Positions 45,901-51,361 of a stretch of DNA of 64,000 nt are shown piece after piece (positions within the stretch are counted from its first letter, which is position 1; each line of letters begins with the position of its first letter). The stretch is taken from the NCBI GenBank assembly GCA_032622095.1, contig CP136063.1, positions 87,581,980-87,645,979 of the forward strand. Direction: 5' to 3'. A model generated the notes under the pieces. The model did not search any database and was not told the origin of the DNA. It was given only the letters and a program-made list of their open reading frames with translations. A program made the position numbers and the translations under genes. The stretch is from Siphonodentalium dalli (Eukaryota; Mollusca; Scaphopoda; Gadilida; Siphonodentaliidae).

Positions 45901-46801
45901 AAAACGGGAAAAGTCGCGTGCGGCGATCTGAATAAACTAATGTTTTTGTTGTACAATTTGAAAAAGTAGAATTACACGACAAAACTGGATCGAGATATCC
46001 ATGGTAACTCAAGTAATGACCAATCTGGACAATTGCTTTTAAGCATCTCATCGCTATTATAATTTACGCGTGTCATCGTGCGCGGTCCATCGGCGATCTC
46101 TGAGGGTTTGGCTACCATGTTCAAAGCTAGAATTCAGATGTATTTAGTCGTCCTATAGTGGCTAATTACTGGCTATACTTATATTTAATAGCATGCGAAC
46201 ATTCGCGATGTACAATAAGAATTATAAGGTGCATATATTCATAATTTTCGGGAATTATATGGCACAGAAACAGCGAAGATCGACGTGTGCACTTGTCCGT
46301 AAACAGCTTACTTTTTTGTCAGTGTATATTCGAAATTTCGAGTTGGAAATTTCGAATCGAATTCGAATCGAGTTTGACTTTCGAATCGAATCTCGAATCG
46401 AATATCGAATATTCGCAGGACCCTACCTAATTACAACACACAAATTGTGACAAAATCAAATGACTCATTGGTTCGAGTCATTCAGCCGTTCAACTTCAAC
46501 ACAACACTCAACAGTCATTGAATTGAATCATTATCATTATCAATGATTATCATTATGAAATAACGAATGAGTCAATTCAAATTCATTCTTATGATTCTAA
46601 TTTCTGGCCATCTGGGGGTGGGAGCCAATTTCAAATAGTTAACTTTAAAACAGAACTTAGTTTACATTATACACATGTTCATCGTCTACATCGACGTGAC
46701 ATTATAAGGAGATCGTTACTGTTATTTTTCCCTCTCAATATGTGCCTAAAATAGCGTGGGAACCACATGGACAACTCACCGGAATCCCAGCTGTCCGCCA
46801 T
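12839..46801 (-). CDS. EIF3J: EIF3J, translation initiation factor eIF3 subunit J, nine coding exons
   Basis: Joined on the minus strand from 46801-46780, 39268-39180, 35025-34980, 34379-34273, 29699-29600, 20949-20822, 18031-17974, 17549-17476 and 12958-12839: 744 nt, 247 codons plus stop, against 258 residues in human. Every junction has a GT donor and AG acceptor and the phases agree. The protein starts MADSWDSDAALA, has two acidic tryptophan motifs (DKWEGEDED, DSWEDEDAEE), a Lys/Glu-rich helix, the conserved core QEESDLKLAQEAFG and SMNPETEDEF, HYPGFLEKLFTDL and TETLKKLGNLL, a KKKKKK patch and a GGYFENYDEDDI tail. In the family, eIF3j is a loosely bound cytoplasmic eIF3 subunit: its N-terminal Trp motif binds the eIF3b RRM and its C-terminus reaches the 40S decoding/mRNA channel. 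The start is preceded by AAAG and followed by G, a good context. No neighbouring gene is visible. Family assignment is firm; transcript ends and untranslated exons are not seen. Confidence 0.96.
13010..13530. repeat. tandem-core element fragments in EIF3J last intron
   Basis: 13010-13197 matches the right end of the 862-1678 element: CCCATCTA, a GACCTGTAGGGTGTGC unit, GCAATAGCTCAAACTTG, then GTTGAGCTAA. 13197-13530 holds two units beginning GGGGCATAACTC (about 13200 and 13330) and a GACAAACAATGGGATGCACAGA tail. Both are truncated. Confidence 0.55.
13917..14122. mobile_element. family A palindromic MITE (copy 8)
   Basis: 206 bp, TA ends, central GAAAGCTCTCACTGAGAGCTTTC. The left arm lacks the AACCACAGCAGAA block. 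In the last intron of EIF3J. Confidence 0.85.
14511..15262. mobile_element. TTAA-flanked MITE, family D2, split by a hAT-like element
   Basis: TTAACCCTTCCATAACTGGAG ... CTCCCGTCATGAAAGAATTAA. The hairpin half GCGAGACTCCCATATATAAG stops at 14604 and family sequence resumes at 15196. The interruption is the hAT-like element 14605-15195, so D2 inserted first. Confidence 0.75.
14605..15195. mobile_element. hAT-like non-autonomous element, family C (copy 2)
   Basis: 591 bp. Ends CAGGGTTTGAGCTG / CAGCGCGAACCCTG, flanked by TAAGAGAA and CAAGAGAC (six of eight positions agree; a decayed 8-bp duplication). Inside, TTGGCAAAAAATATTTTCAT occurs near each end. It shares the CAGCGCGAAC terminus with family C copy 1 at 31599-32351. 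Confidence 0.7.
15376..16250. mobile_element. hAT-like non-autonomous element, family I (copy 1), 875 bp
   Basis: Inverted ends TAGAGGTGCCACGATTA / TAATCGTGGCACCCCTA with an exact 8-bp duplication CTGCAAAT on both sides. The subterminal regions are rich in ATCGATTAATCG words, as in many hAT elements. A 110-codon frame (15489-15821) lacks any transposase motif. In the last intron of EIF3J. Confidence 0.92.
16401..16848. mobile_element. hAT-like MITE, family B (copy 3), complete
   Basis: CAAGCCTTGAAATAGTGTG ... CACTATTTGCAGGCTTG. Both arms have GAATGAGGT(C/A)CCCAGAGGG-type words and the interior has the family's CAATGGATAAACATCACC segment. The 8-bp duplication is not evident here. Confidence 0.8.
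17476..17549 (-). CDS. EIF3J: EIF3J coding exon 8
   Basis: 74 nt, completing Val184 and running to residue 208. The acceptor is CTATCTTTTCAG and the donor AAG|GTAAGT. It encodes ETETLKKLGNLLGNLFHERQ and ends KLQK, aligning with human EIDDLKKITNSLTVLCSEKQKQEK. The intron between exons 7 and 8 is only 424 nt, the shortest in the gene. Confidence 0.93.
17974..18031 (-). CDS. EIF3J: EIF3J coding exon 7
   Basis: 58 nt, residues 165-183 plus the first base of Val184. The acceptor is TGTCTCTTTCAG with a good pyrimidine tract and the donor is GAG|GTAAGT. It encodes KSSHYPGFLEKLFTDLVLG, aligning with human KSLYYASFLEVLVRDVCIS. It is too short to appear as a long open frame and was found from the expected motif and matching phases on both sides. 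Confidence 0.93.
18286..19715. repeat. cluster of broken family D elements and a tandem-core element
   Basis: 18286-18405 is a D2 left end with hairpin (TAACCCTTCCATGACTGG). Hairpins of D1 type lie at about 18759-18815 and 19645-19710. Between them, 18955-19566 is a tandem-core element: three units around CGGTTCATATTTGTTAAAGT, a long GGACGGACGG run and a terminal hairpin TACCCCCC...GTGGGGGTATA. Intron 6 of EIF3J. Confidence 0.6.
19716..20821. other. intronic region with loose inverted repeat
   Basis: GGCCCAAAAAAA...TTTGATTCTCAGGCA (about 19891-19930) is inverted at TGCCTGAGAATCAAATCCTT...TTTGGCCT (about 20763-20800), ending just before EIF3J exon 6. A smaller hairpin lies at 20705-20750 (AATTGAAATAAAATGG / CCATTTTGTTTCAAT). 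Possibly a decayed inverted-repeat transposon; no clear ends. Confidence 0.35.
20822..20949 (-). CDS. EIF3J: EIF3J coding exon 6 (Ser-Ala repeat plus core)
   Basis: 128 nt, residues 122 (split Gly) to 164. The acceptor is TTTCACAG and the donor GAG|GTACCG. It begins with an alternating Ser-Ala run coded by a GCAAGT hexanucleotide repeat, then SERSIDSMNPETEDEF and a segment ending SLKDKITEFE, which aligns with human GIDAMNPSSRDDF and LLKDKITQYE. The Ser-Ala run replaces the NNAVY segment of human and looks like a coding microsatellite. Confidence 0.95.
21055..21745. repeat. tandem-core array, 160-180 bp units
   Basis: Units marked by TTCATGAAAATGAACT at about 21063, 21224 and 21588, and by TTCGAACTNNNNCAAGATATTGTTGAGCAAGTCT inside each. 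It finishes with GACTGACCACCCGCGAACCG, a decayed GGACGG-like tail. In intron 5 of EIF3J. Confidence 0.6.
21773..21932. mobile_element. family A palindromic MITE (copy 9), left arm deleted
   Basis: TA|CAGTAATGCTC then a jump to GGAAATATGGCTTGTTGCC. The right arm is complete to GAGCATTACTG|TA. It lies directly after the tandem-core tail. Confidence 0.82.
22019..22455. mobile_element. hAT-like MITE, family B (copy 4)
   Basis: CAAATCTGTAAATAGTGTG ... CACTATTTGCATGTTTG. Arms and interior match copy 3 closely (GGTCTCCCATAGCAGTTGAGG). Possible decayed 8-bp duplication ATCGCAAC / TTGGCAAC. Confidence 0.75.
22669..23732. mobile_element. hAT-like non-autonomous element, family I (copy 2), 1064 bp
   Basis: Same ends as copy 1 (TAGAGGTGCCACGATTA / TAATCGTGGCACCCCTA) with an exact 8-bp duplication GTTTACTG. 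Interiors align over most of their length (AATGTGTT(C/G)AATAC, CAGTTCTCGGCGATG, AACATCTAAG). Copy 2 has extra sequence around 23030-23080 and 23240-23400. No transposase motif recognised. Confidence 0.93.
23741..24290. other. TG-rich unassigned segment
   Basis: Composition shifts to T/G-rich on the plus strand. On the minus strand broken frames read like a charged coiled-coil-type peptide (words such as LNLELRQR and LEYLKKEIS), interrupted by stops. It may be a decayed element gene; I cannot name a family. It abuts the inverted repeat at 24291. Confidence 0.3.
24291..24591. repeat. long inverted repeat, 59-bp arms
   Basis: Arms 24291-24349 and 24533-24591 match at 57 of 59 positions (…GTCACGTGGG…), with a 183-bp spacer. 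The arms are not A-, B- or D-type and no flanking duplication was evident. Intron 5 of EIF3J. Confidence 0.85.
24655..24797. mobile_element. family D MITE, right half deleted
   Basis: TTAACCCTTTGAGTGCCAGG left end and AT-rich interior match copy 1 (20-274), but the hairpin stops after GCCAATGCATTCTCTTA and is followed by GGGTTAA. Confidence 0.75.
25600..28557. repeat. tandem-core element, split by family B block
   Basis: Units of about 130-156 bp with TTATGGCCCTGG, TTTGACCCAGTGACC and CAAATCTGAA words. Left part about 25600-26200; right part 27720-28557 with unit starts near 27740, 27896, 28025, 28172 and 28328. It ends in GGACAGACAGACGGACGG, then AGCTCCACCGG and GGTGAGCTAA. 26205-27340 is a family B block and 27340-27720 unassigned, with a G run at 27658-27671. 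Confidence 0.65.
26205..27340. mobile_element. three tandem partial copies of family B MITE
   Basis: The interior segment starting CCCCAGTTGAAGTTGGTGAT recurs at about 26224, 26656 and 27027 (the last with AAATTGGTAGT). Each is followed by TTCCTAGAAGGGAAATTTAA and an arm with GAATGAGGTCCCC-type sequence. The copies are much closer to each other than to B copies elsewhere, which suggests local duplication rather than separate insertions. Confidence 0.7.
28558..29461. other. unannotated intronic segment
   Basis: No repeat ends or coding motif recognised, apart from the candidate terminus at 29362-29375. Confidence 0.35.
29462..29570. mobile_element. family B MITE, single folded arm
   Basis: GCAGAATGAGGTCCGCAGAGG ... 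CCTCTGGGGACCTCATTCTGC forms one ~100-bp hairpin with no interior. It ends 30 bp from the EIF3J exon 5 donor. Confidence 0.75.
29600..29699 (-). CDS. EIF3J: EIF3J coding exon 5 (conserved core)
   Basis: 100 nt, residues 89-121 plus the first base of Gly122. The acceptor is TTTTGCAG and the donor TTTG|GTGAGT. It encodes ANKELTREDKLAAKLKLQQ followed by IQEESDLKLAQEAF, nearly identical in pattern to human LTPEEQLADKLRLKKLQEESDLELAKETF. This is the strongest single family signature in the window. The neighbouring sequence at 29462-29570 is half of a hAT-like MITE, only about 30 nt past the donor. Confidence 0.97.
29883..31020. mobile_element. candidate hAT-like element, 1.14 kb
   Basis: CAGGGCTGGCGGTCTAGAAA at the left; TTTCCAGGCCTG at the right. 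Flanks TAGAATAT and, after one extra base, TTGAATAT agree at seven of eight positions. GGAGGGCTA...TAGCCCTCC palindromes sit inside the left end and AGGCGGGC words inside the right. No coding motif recognised. Confidence 0.42.
31445..32459. mobile_element. hAT-like MITE, family B (copy with nested family C)
   Basis: CAAGCCTTGAAATAGGGTGT ... ACACTATTTCAAGGCTTG, flanked by AATGGCAA and AATAGCAA (seven of eight). The interior is split by the family C element at 31599-32351. In intron 4 of EIF3J. Confidence 0.88.
31599..32351. mobile_element. hAT-like non-autonomous element, family C (copy 1), 753 bp
   Basis: Perfect 14-bp inverted ends CAGTGTTCGCGCTG / CAGCGCGAACACTG with an exact 8-bp duplication CCAGAGGG taken from the host family B arm. 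TTTGGCTAA words cluster near both ends (31650-31690 and 32265-32325). 8-bp duplication and CAGTG end are hAT features. No transposase motif. Confidence 0.95.
32688..34235. mobile_element. TTAA-flanked element, family J (copy 1)
   Basis: TTAA|AGGCCCAATTAATTTT ... AAAATTAAATGGGCCT|TTAA. Contains a C run (32702-32721), a hairpin around 32893-32940 (AATGGAAGGGG.. / ..CCCTTCCATT), a D2-type right-end fragment at about 33285-33358, and a tandem-core tail at about 33800-34200. Sits just 37 bp from the EIF3J exon 4 donor, in intron 4. Confidence 0.65.
34273..34379 (-). CDS. EIF3J: EIF3J coding exon 4 (basic/acidic helix)
   Basis: 107 nt, residues 53 (split Glu) to 88. The acceptor is TTTCAG and the donor AAAAAT|GTTAGT, a slightly weak donor chosen because it keeps phase 0 into exon 5. 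It encodes FQRKKKKPLAERIAEKEAAR and a following acidic run, matching the Lys/Glu-rich linker of the family that precedes the core. It is 600 nt from exon 3. Confidence 0.92.
34490..34630 (-). repeat. single tandem-core unit, reverse orientation
   Basis: Reverse complement of the 2731-3240 unit (CCAGTTAAACAAAGATGAAT, CCATACCAAATTTCATTGAG). In the 600-bp intron 3. Confidence 0.65.
34980..35025 (-). CDS. EIF3J: EIF3J coding exon 3 (eIF3b-binding Trp motif)
   Basis: 46 nt, residues 38-52 plus one base. The acceptor is AATATAG and the donor CAG|GTACAG. It encodes DSWEDEDAEEKNDKS. Trp40 corresponds by position to human Trp52 in DNWDDDDDE, the residue known to insert into the eIF3b RRM pocket. The 46-nt exon is too short to stand out as an open frame; it was placed by the conserved motif and by phase. 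Confidence 0.93.
35444..36223. mobile_element. candidate hAT-like element
   Basis: Left end TAGCGTTGAAACAATTTGTC with TCGATTATTCGACG and AGTCGATTAATTGC words; right end GACTATGAAAAACCCTA with CGACTCGATTTTTGACTG. The style matches hAT termini but the two ends are not close inverted copies and no flanking duplication was found. Confidence 0.35.
36600..39145. repeat. tandem-core element, split by family F element
   Basis: Same unit as 25600-28557, with TTATGTCCCTGG starts near 36970, 37125 and 37260. It resumes at 38822 after the F element and ends GGATGGACGGACGGACGAGG, then AGCTCCACCGGTGAGC. 37500-37914 is not clearly part of the array. In intron 2 of EIF3J. Confidence 0.6.
37915..38775. mobile_element. 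TTAA-flanked palindrome-studded element, family F (copy 1), 861 bp
   Basis: TTAACACGTTGAGTGCCGG ... CCGGCACTCAACGTGTTGA; the left flank is TTAA, the right TTGA. Six copies of a CTACGAGTTATCTCGTAG-type imperfect palindrome lie at about 37934, 37973, 38249, 38338, 38537 and 38600, often next to a GTGCC(G/A) word. No coding content. Confidence 0.85.
39180..39268 (-). CDS. EIF3J: EIF3J coding exon 2
   Basis: 89 nt, residues 8 (split Asp) to 37. The acceptor is TATCAG and the donor AAG|GTTGGT. It carries an alanine-rich stretch and then KTDKWEGEDEDDAIK, which aligns with human DRWEGEDEDEDVK. Vertebrate eIF3j has a glycine-rich linker where this protein has AALAAADSFAHGAG, so only the acidic Trp part is conserved. 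Confidence 0.93.
39424..42474. mobile_element. candidate large hAT-like element, about 3 kb
   Basis: CAGTGTTGGGCGGT at 39424 and ACCGCCCAGCACTA ending at 42474 form a 14-bp inverted pair with two mismatches. Subterminal words CGGTATACCG and GACGATTAATCGGG fit. A tandem-core element (40440-41052) lies within and CCGCG(A/G)TT words cluster at 41425-41475. No flanking duplication was found, so the ends may be from different copies. Confidence 0.35.
40440..41052. mobile_element. tandem-core element with hairpin end
   Basis: Two to three units of about 170 bp (markers GTTCCCATNGCAGGTG/GTTCCCATGGTAC at about 40552, 40726, 40892; GGAATAAAAGCT; GACGTCATAATCGCAGG). It ends GGACGGACGGAACGACGACGG then the hairpin TATACCCCCC...GGGGGTATA. 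Mirror-image plan of 2664-3270. Confidence 0.65.
42780..44985. mobile_element. inverted-repeat element W, 2.2 kb, holding a family F element
   Basis: CACAGTTACTGG / CCAGTAACTGTG ends with ACCTGAC directly repeated outside both. The right inner arm (44830-44983) is inverted relative to 43482-43600 (TTACTGGACATA, CCAAATACAAGCACAAAACA). The left part folds: 42790-42870 is inverted at 43070-43195 with AAAGCTGGGTACCCAA repeated three times, and CTGAAGGGTACACAGG-type words are inverted at 43395-43450. Class unknown. Intron 1 of EIF3J. Confidence 0.6.
43622..44540. mobile_element. TTAA-flanked palindrome-studded element, family F (copy 2), 919 bp
   Basis: TTAACACGTTCACTGTC ... GGCAGTGAACGTGTTAA with TTAA on both sides. 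Seven palindromes at about 43778, 43842, 44018, 44081, 44441, 44462 and 44504; the last three are perfect 20-mers, ACTACGAGTTAACTCGTAGT, with TTAA at their centre. Inserted inside element W. Confidence 0.88.
45000..46425. mobile_element. hAT element G, 1426 bp, degenerate
   Basis: TAGGGTCCTGCGAAT / ATTCGCAGGACCCTA inverted ends with an exact 8-bp duplication CCTAATTA. Subterminal arrays of TCGAATCGAAT words at both ends. It holds a BED zinc-finger remnant on the minus strand, so it derives from an autonomous hAT. In intron 1, about 350 bp from EIF3J exon 1. Confidence 0.93.
45437..45505 (-). pseudogene. BED zinc-finger remnant of a hAT transposase
   Basis: Within a 108-codon frame (45580-45254) the segment TCDECNVVYK...GTTRHLSIRH has C-x2-C-x13-H-x4-H spacing (Cys26, Cys29, His43, His48) with the GTTRHL pattern of BED fingers, the N-terminal DNA-binding domain of many hAT transposases. 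The frame then loses similarity; no catalytic domain or dimerisation region is seen in the 1.4-kb element. Presumed dead. Confidence 0.6.
46434..46779. other. EIF3J intron 1, exon-1-proximal part
   Basis: Rich in ATTGAATTGAATCATTATCA-like words at 46515-46600. No clear element ends. Contains the exon 1 donor at its right edge. Confidence 0.4.
46780..46801 (-). CDS. EIF3J: EIF3J coding exon 1 (start codon)
   Basis: Encodes residues 1-7 (MADSWDS) plus the first base of Asp8. The ATG sits in AAAGATGG. The donor is G|GTGAGT. The motif matches the short SDSWDAD peptide at the N-terminus of vertebrate eIF3j. The exon is only 22 coding nt and is separated from exon 2 by a 7.5-kb intron, so gene finders could easily miss it. 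The 5' untranslated region continues upstream (above 46801) but its start cannot be placed. Confidence 0.9.
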
Positions 46802-47411
46802 CTTTAGTCTTCAGATAATCTCTAAGCAGGTGGTCAAAAATAAATGGCTCTCAGAGATTAAGTAAAGTCAGCAATTATTACAATTTTTAGATAACAAAAC
46901 AGTTGACATTAATTTATTTAATATTCAACATATAAAAAGGCTATGACATATCGCCTATCATTCCACAATGCGTTTTCCACTTTTACCCTCAAGATCGGAA
47001 CTGGATACGGAACATTATTCCGCCCAATTAAAGGTTCACTTCAAATTTATTGTCAAAATGACCGCTTTAAATCAGTCCATTTCACTTATGTTATTCCCGA
47101 CTGTACCAATTTTGACGATACATGTACAAATAGAATGAATAGGAGGATTGCTTGGTGTTTCCCGGTTTTCAAACTAACCATTTGAACAGTTTGACATGCT
47201 TTTAAATAATGGTTATTTACAAAATCACAAATCTCTACTGGTCAGAGTGCACAATTCATTCTTCCTTTCTTTGGTCAAGTGAGATCAACCCTACATGGTA
47301 TATTCCCTATTATAGGTTATGATGCACCGCTAGTCATATCCTGAGCAATCTAGATTATAGTGTTGAGCATTAACAAAGATAAAAACAATTATGCCTGCCA
47401 TTTTCAATCAT
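46802..47411. promoter_or_regulatory. presumed EIF3J 5' UTR and promoter region
   Basis: Lies immediately upstream of the minus-strand start codon and carries no recognisable transposon ends, unlike the sequence on either side. No TATA box or CpG-rich block stands out. An 80-codon frame (46943-47185, plus) has no known motif. Assigned by position only. Confidence 0.35.
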
Positions 47412-47470
47412 TTAAAGGCCCACTTAATTTTCGAACCCCGAGATTACATGTATAAAATATATGCCATATT

Positions 47471-47634
47471 ATATAAGGATTAACTGTCATGTGGACTGTT
47501 TTTATGGAGATGTAACCGTGAGGTAAGTGGACATGACTTGTGTAAAACCCGAAAGGTTTTACATACAAGTTATGACCACTTACCTCACGGTTACATCTCC
47601 ATAAAAATAGTCCACATGACAGTTAATCCTTATA
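47471..47634. repeat. long perfect-type hairpin, about 80-bp arms
   Basis: ATATAAGGATTAACTGTCAT at the left and ATGACAGTTAATCCTTATAT at the right bracket two arms of about 80 bp with a 4-nt CGAA loop region near 47551 and only a few mismatches. Absent at the equivalent place in family J copy 1, so it may be a separate insertion. Confidence 0.85.
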
Positions 47635-47786
47635 TATATTTATATACATTTAGCGAAAAAGCCACTTTTGTAAATGTATTTAAATCGAAAAGTGTATCGT
47701 GACAAAAACAGCCCAAAATACCCAATAGCACCCTTGGCAAAAGTTAATAGGAACAATTTCTCTTCATATTGAAACCCGATGATGTA

Positions 47787-48750
47787 TTAAGGGTCAGACG
47801 CACGTTTTGCCAAAATTTCCTGGTATTTCAAAATGTATTTTCTCTAAATCTATCAGGAATATCTTTGTGAAATTTTGTACAAGAGATTATTGTGGTACCA
47901 TACATAAGAACCATTGGACAGTTGGTTATTATAATCTCATTTACTTTTATCAGTTTTATGGCATGAAAAATCTTTAAAATTTCACTGTGTTCAGGTACCG
48001 AGAACTACTGTAAAACAGATTTTTTTCGAAAGTGCATTTCATATATACATGATATCATATCTGAAGATCATGAGAGGAGACTTAATTTTTCTTGATTCAT
48101 GAAATTAAATTATTATTTTCATTCAGAAAGACAACTACCATAAATAATTTTTTATTATTGAGAATTTTCATGCCATGCTTGTTGGTCATTGAAAAATTGG
48201 GCTCAGTTGAGTTCTGGGTCATGGGTTCATAACCAAGTTAAATCTGACCACCATATCTCTTAACACTGTTGCCTAATTTCTGTTGATTGCTCCCTGCTTG
48301 AGTGGACAGCACCACATTTGAACATTTGTTTTCATTGGGCTGGCATATTTCTGACTGCTTTATTCTTCATTATAATACATAGGGTATGATGCTATAATAT
48401 GCAATTAAAAAGCTAACTCAACATTATGATACAAATGAAGCCTCCTCTCATGGAGTCAAGACAATAAGCTATTTGATGGTTGACATGTTATTTGAAATTA
48501 TAAATTTTTCTGGCAGTTCTCGGTACCTAAAGGGACAGAAACAAATATTTTCAACCTCTCAAATGTATTAAAATCCATTATTGTTATTGTCTCTTTATAA
48601 TTGTTCTGATTCTATATGTAATGAAAATTATCATATGTAAAATTCAAGATTTTTCACCAGATAGATCCAGAGAAATTCTTTGTTGAGAATCACTTGCCAT
48701 TTCTGGCTGGATTTACTGTGATTTATGCAAAACGTGCGTCTCCCCCTTAA
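47787..48750. mobile_element. TTAA-flanked element, family K, 964 bp
   Basis: TTAAGGGTCAGACGCACGTT ... AACGTGCGTCTCCCCCTTAA with TTAA at each end. An inner inverted pair GGTACCGAGAACTACTG (47995) / CAGTTCTCGGTACC (48514) brackets the middle. No coding motif. Nested in family J copy 2. Confidence 0.8.
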
Positions 48751-49845
48751 AGGCACGTGCGGCCTTAATTGTCGAAAATATTCATATTTGTTCCAAACAC
48801 CGTAAACAGAAAAAACATTAAAACGCATACAGTTCCGTTCATATATACCATGACTATCGCGTACACAGCATGTTATCATAAAGACCTACTATATTTTACC
48901 CAAGCAAGAGTCTGATTGTGTTACAGAAGACAGCACAATGCTACTGGCTAATCACACATAAATGGCATAAACGCTCTTTATTAGTTCCATATCAGGTATT
49001 CACCAACAAAGAACGCTCTTTATGTTTACCATCATAATATAAACAAACACCAGAAAAGTAACTTTTTATGCTTTTGTTTACATAACAATGGTCAAACATA
49101 TGACCATAACATACTGTTTATGCGATATATCTTATTTGTATACGGACAAAGTCTATCTACATTTTGATGTTCTTTCTGTTTGTGGCGGTTTTTGACGGGT
49201 GGAGATATGTTCACAGGATACCCACCGCCAAGGACAACCGTGTCTTTAAGTCAATCCTGCGCGAGTCCAAATGCGCCCAAAACATTACGCGTTCGTCTTT
49301 CCAAACCCAATGACGTATCGATGGTGTTATGAGCTAGGTGTTATGAGCCGTTGCGCATTCACGAAAAATAACTGCAACTAGCCACGTGGGCGCCGACCAA
49401 TCAGAATGCTGGATTTAGTGATGACAACATTAGTATGTAAATATATACAATTTGAAAGAGGAAGCTCCAAACATTGTATTATCAACTTATCCGGTGTAAT
49501 ATAGCCTACTGTGAACATGTTGTTTTTGTTCAGTTACCGACGTGCTGTTGTATTTAAGTTTCATCTGGTGTTATTGTGTGAAGTGTATTATTAAAATGGA
49601 GGGGGATAATTCAATATTTTAAAGATAGAGTTATTCCCCTTCCATTGAAAATACATTTTAATTTGAATTTTTTTTTGCATTCTGGGGGAATCTTTTTAAA
49701 GATTTCAGCTGTTTTCTTTTTCTCTATGGGCATCTTCTGAGATACAGATGTTTCAAATGGTGATGAATTATAGTATTTCAATCATATTTTATGGCATAGT
49801 TATTAAAACCGTATATCAAGACTTGAAAATTAAGTGGGCCTTTAG

Positions 49846-50010
49846 CACAGAAACATATGGGTAACTCAACAAAAACAACATGTTCAGTTTATTACACCAG
49901 ATAAGTTGATAATATGATAAGTTGATAATATGATGTTTGGAGCTTCCTCTTTCAAATTGTATATAATATGGCATATATTTTATATACGTGATCTGGGGGT
50001 TCAAATAAAT
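49846..50010 (-). repeat. family J fragment, inverted
   Basis: Reverse complement of the J segment GTTTTTGTT...AACATG and CAATTTGAAAGAGGAAGC, ending in TATGGCATATATTTTATATA. Butted against the right end of J copy 2, giving a local inverted duplication. Confidence 0.65.
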
Positions 50011-50210
50011 TAGCTAGCAAGAGGTGATCCTAAACATGAATGTTTAAAGGTACTCAATCCGATCAGACGCTCCTAAATTACTATTTCTTTGGCTTGGGGG
50101 GTAAAAAATATTTGATTCAAGTCGAGGAACCCACCTATCAAAGATCAGAGCGACTAGATATCGATTTTTGAAGTTTGCTGTTTCTATTGTTTGTGGGCCA
50201 GAAGCACATT

Positions 50211-50304
50211 GACGAAGATGCGGATGAAGATGGATAACTCTAAAATCCAGTGGTAATAATAACCACTTAATTTTAGAGTTATCCATCTTCTCCGCATCTT
50301 CGTC
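50211..50304. repeat. hairpin, about 43-bp arms
   Basis: GACGAAGATGCGGATGAAGA...TAACTCTAAAAT paired with ATTTTAGAGTTATCC...GCATCTTCGTC, short loop AATAATA. No flanking element ends recognised. Confidence 0.8.
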
Positions 50305-51121
50305 AAAAGGCTAATTAATTTAAGAAAAACAAATCGGAGCGTGAATTTGCCTGGCTTTTGACATCCAGATGTTAGGATTTTGCAGTTTTCAGGTTCAGAT
50401 CATTAAAATTTTCTCATGGATTCTGTTCCTCGCCCTGACTAGTGGCCACAAGCCTATTGATCCATTTAGAATAGGCCACCATCCAGGTCTGTGAGAGAAT
50501 AGTTTAGGAAAATCATTTGCAAATGGAATTACGCAAACTTGTGAGTTTGCTGTGGTTCAGGGGGGGGGGGTTTGGAAATTCCAAGGTGGACACCCCCTCC
50601 CCTTGTTGGAAATCCCCCAACAGAGACCCTTTAACCATGTCATAGTTCTGGCTGTGATCACTCCATGGTGAACCTAATCGGCTTTAGATCTGACCCACTT
50701 TAGGGGTTTTTCCGGCTAAGATGGTGGAAGTATGATGATACCTGAATCCCGCAAGAAATGGGGAATATTTCAATACAAAGACAATGTTAGTTTAGTTTGG
50801 CAAAATGCGCCCTTTTAATAATACGTAACTTCAATACATTGACAACATTGCCAAAGCAGGTTTTAATAGAGTAAGTGTTCGACAACAGAATGAGTTGTCT
50901 TTTGTACATTGTATGTAGTGATTATCATGAAATATCAATACCAACAAACAAGGTTATATGTAGCATGGTGAAGTTTTCATTGGCATTTTCTTGCTGCACA
51001 TTTATATTGATAACCATACATTGCATTTAGATATTTGATTTCATTACTCAAGAGCAAAATAATCTTGTTCATATCATTTGAACTTTTTCATTTATCTGAT
51101 ATAACATCACTCCTATGACCA
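50305..51121. other. unannotated, with G run
   Basis: 50540-50640 resembles the TTGGAAATTCCAAGGTGGACA segments near 25500 and 36600, including a G run at about 50561-50570. The rest is AT-rich without recognised features. Confidence 0.4.
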
Positions 51122-51361
51122 TTAACCCTTTCAGTGCCAGGTCCGATTTTTGTATCAACCCATATACCCTGTGCCAATGCATTCTCTTATATATGCCAGT
51201 CGACCATAGGTCGCCTCGCATATATAAGAGAATGCATTGGCCTAACCCAAAAAAAACAATTAAAACAAAAAAAAACAATTTCATTTTTAATTTTTTTTAG
51301 GGCACTCTACAGACCGTAAATTTGGGCCGATTAGATCGGCCCCTGGCACTAAAAGGGTTAA
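51122..51361. mobile_element. family D MITE, complete (240 bp)
   Basis: TTAACCCTTTCAGTGCCAGG ... CCTGGCACTAAAAGGGTTAA with TTAA ends, the GCCAATGCATTCTC hairpin at 51173-51241 and GGGCCGATTAGATCGGCCC near the right end. Cleanest copy of the D1 subtype. Confidence 0.9.

Larger units (their letters stand above)
47412..49845. mobile_element. TTAA-flanked element, family J (copy 2), 2.4 kb, holding family K
   Basis: TTAA|AGGCCCACTTAATTTTCG ... GAAAATTAAGTGGGCCT|TTAG. Shares with copy 1 AAAATATATGCCATATT, a GTTTTTGTT...ACCGA segment, the GGGGATAA...TTCCCCTTCCATT hairpin and TTAAAACCGTATATCAAG. Contains a long hairpin (47471-47634) and element K (47787-48750). Confidence 0.7.

Noticed and set aside
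45755-46051. 98-codon minus frame inside hAT G considered as transposase N-terminus
   Set aside because: No BED, catalytic or dimerisation motif visible; only the 45437-45505 finger is supportable.
46470-46480. GGTTCGAGTC resembling a tRNA T-arm
   Set aside because: No matching acceptor, D or anticodon arms at the right spacing.
46943-47185. 80-codon plus-strand frame upstream of EIF3J as a divergent gene
   Set aside because: No recognised motif or start context, and no continuation by splicing that I could see.
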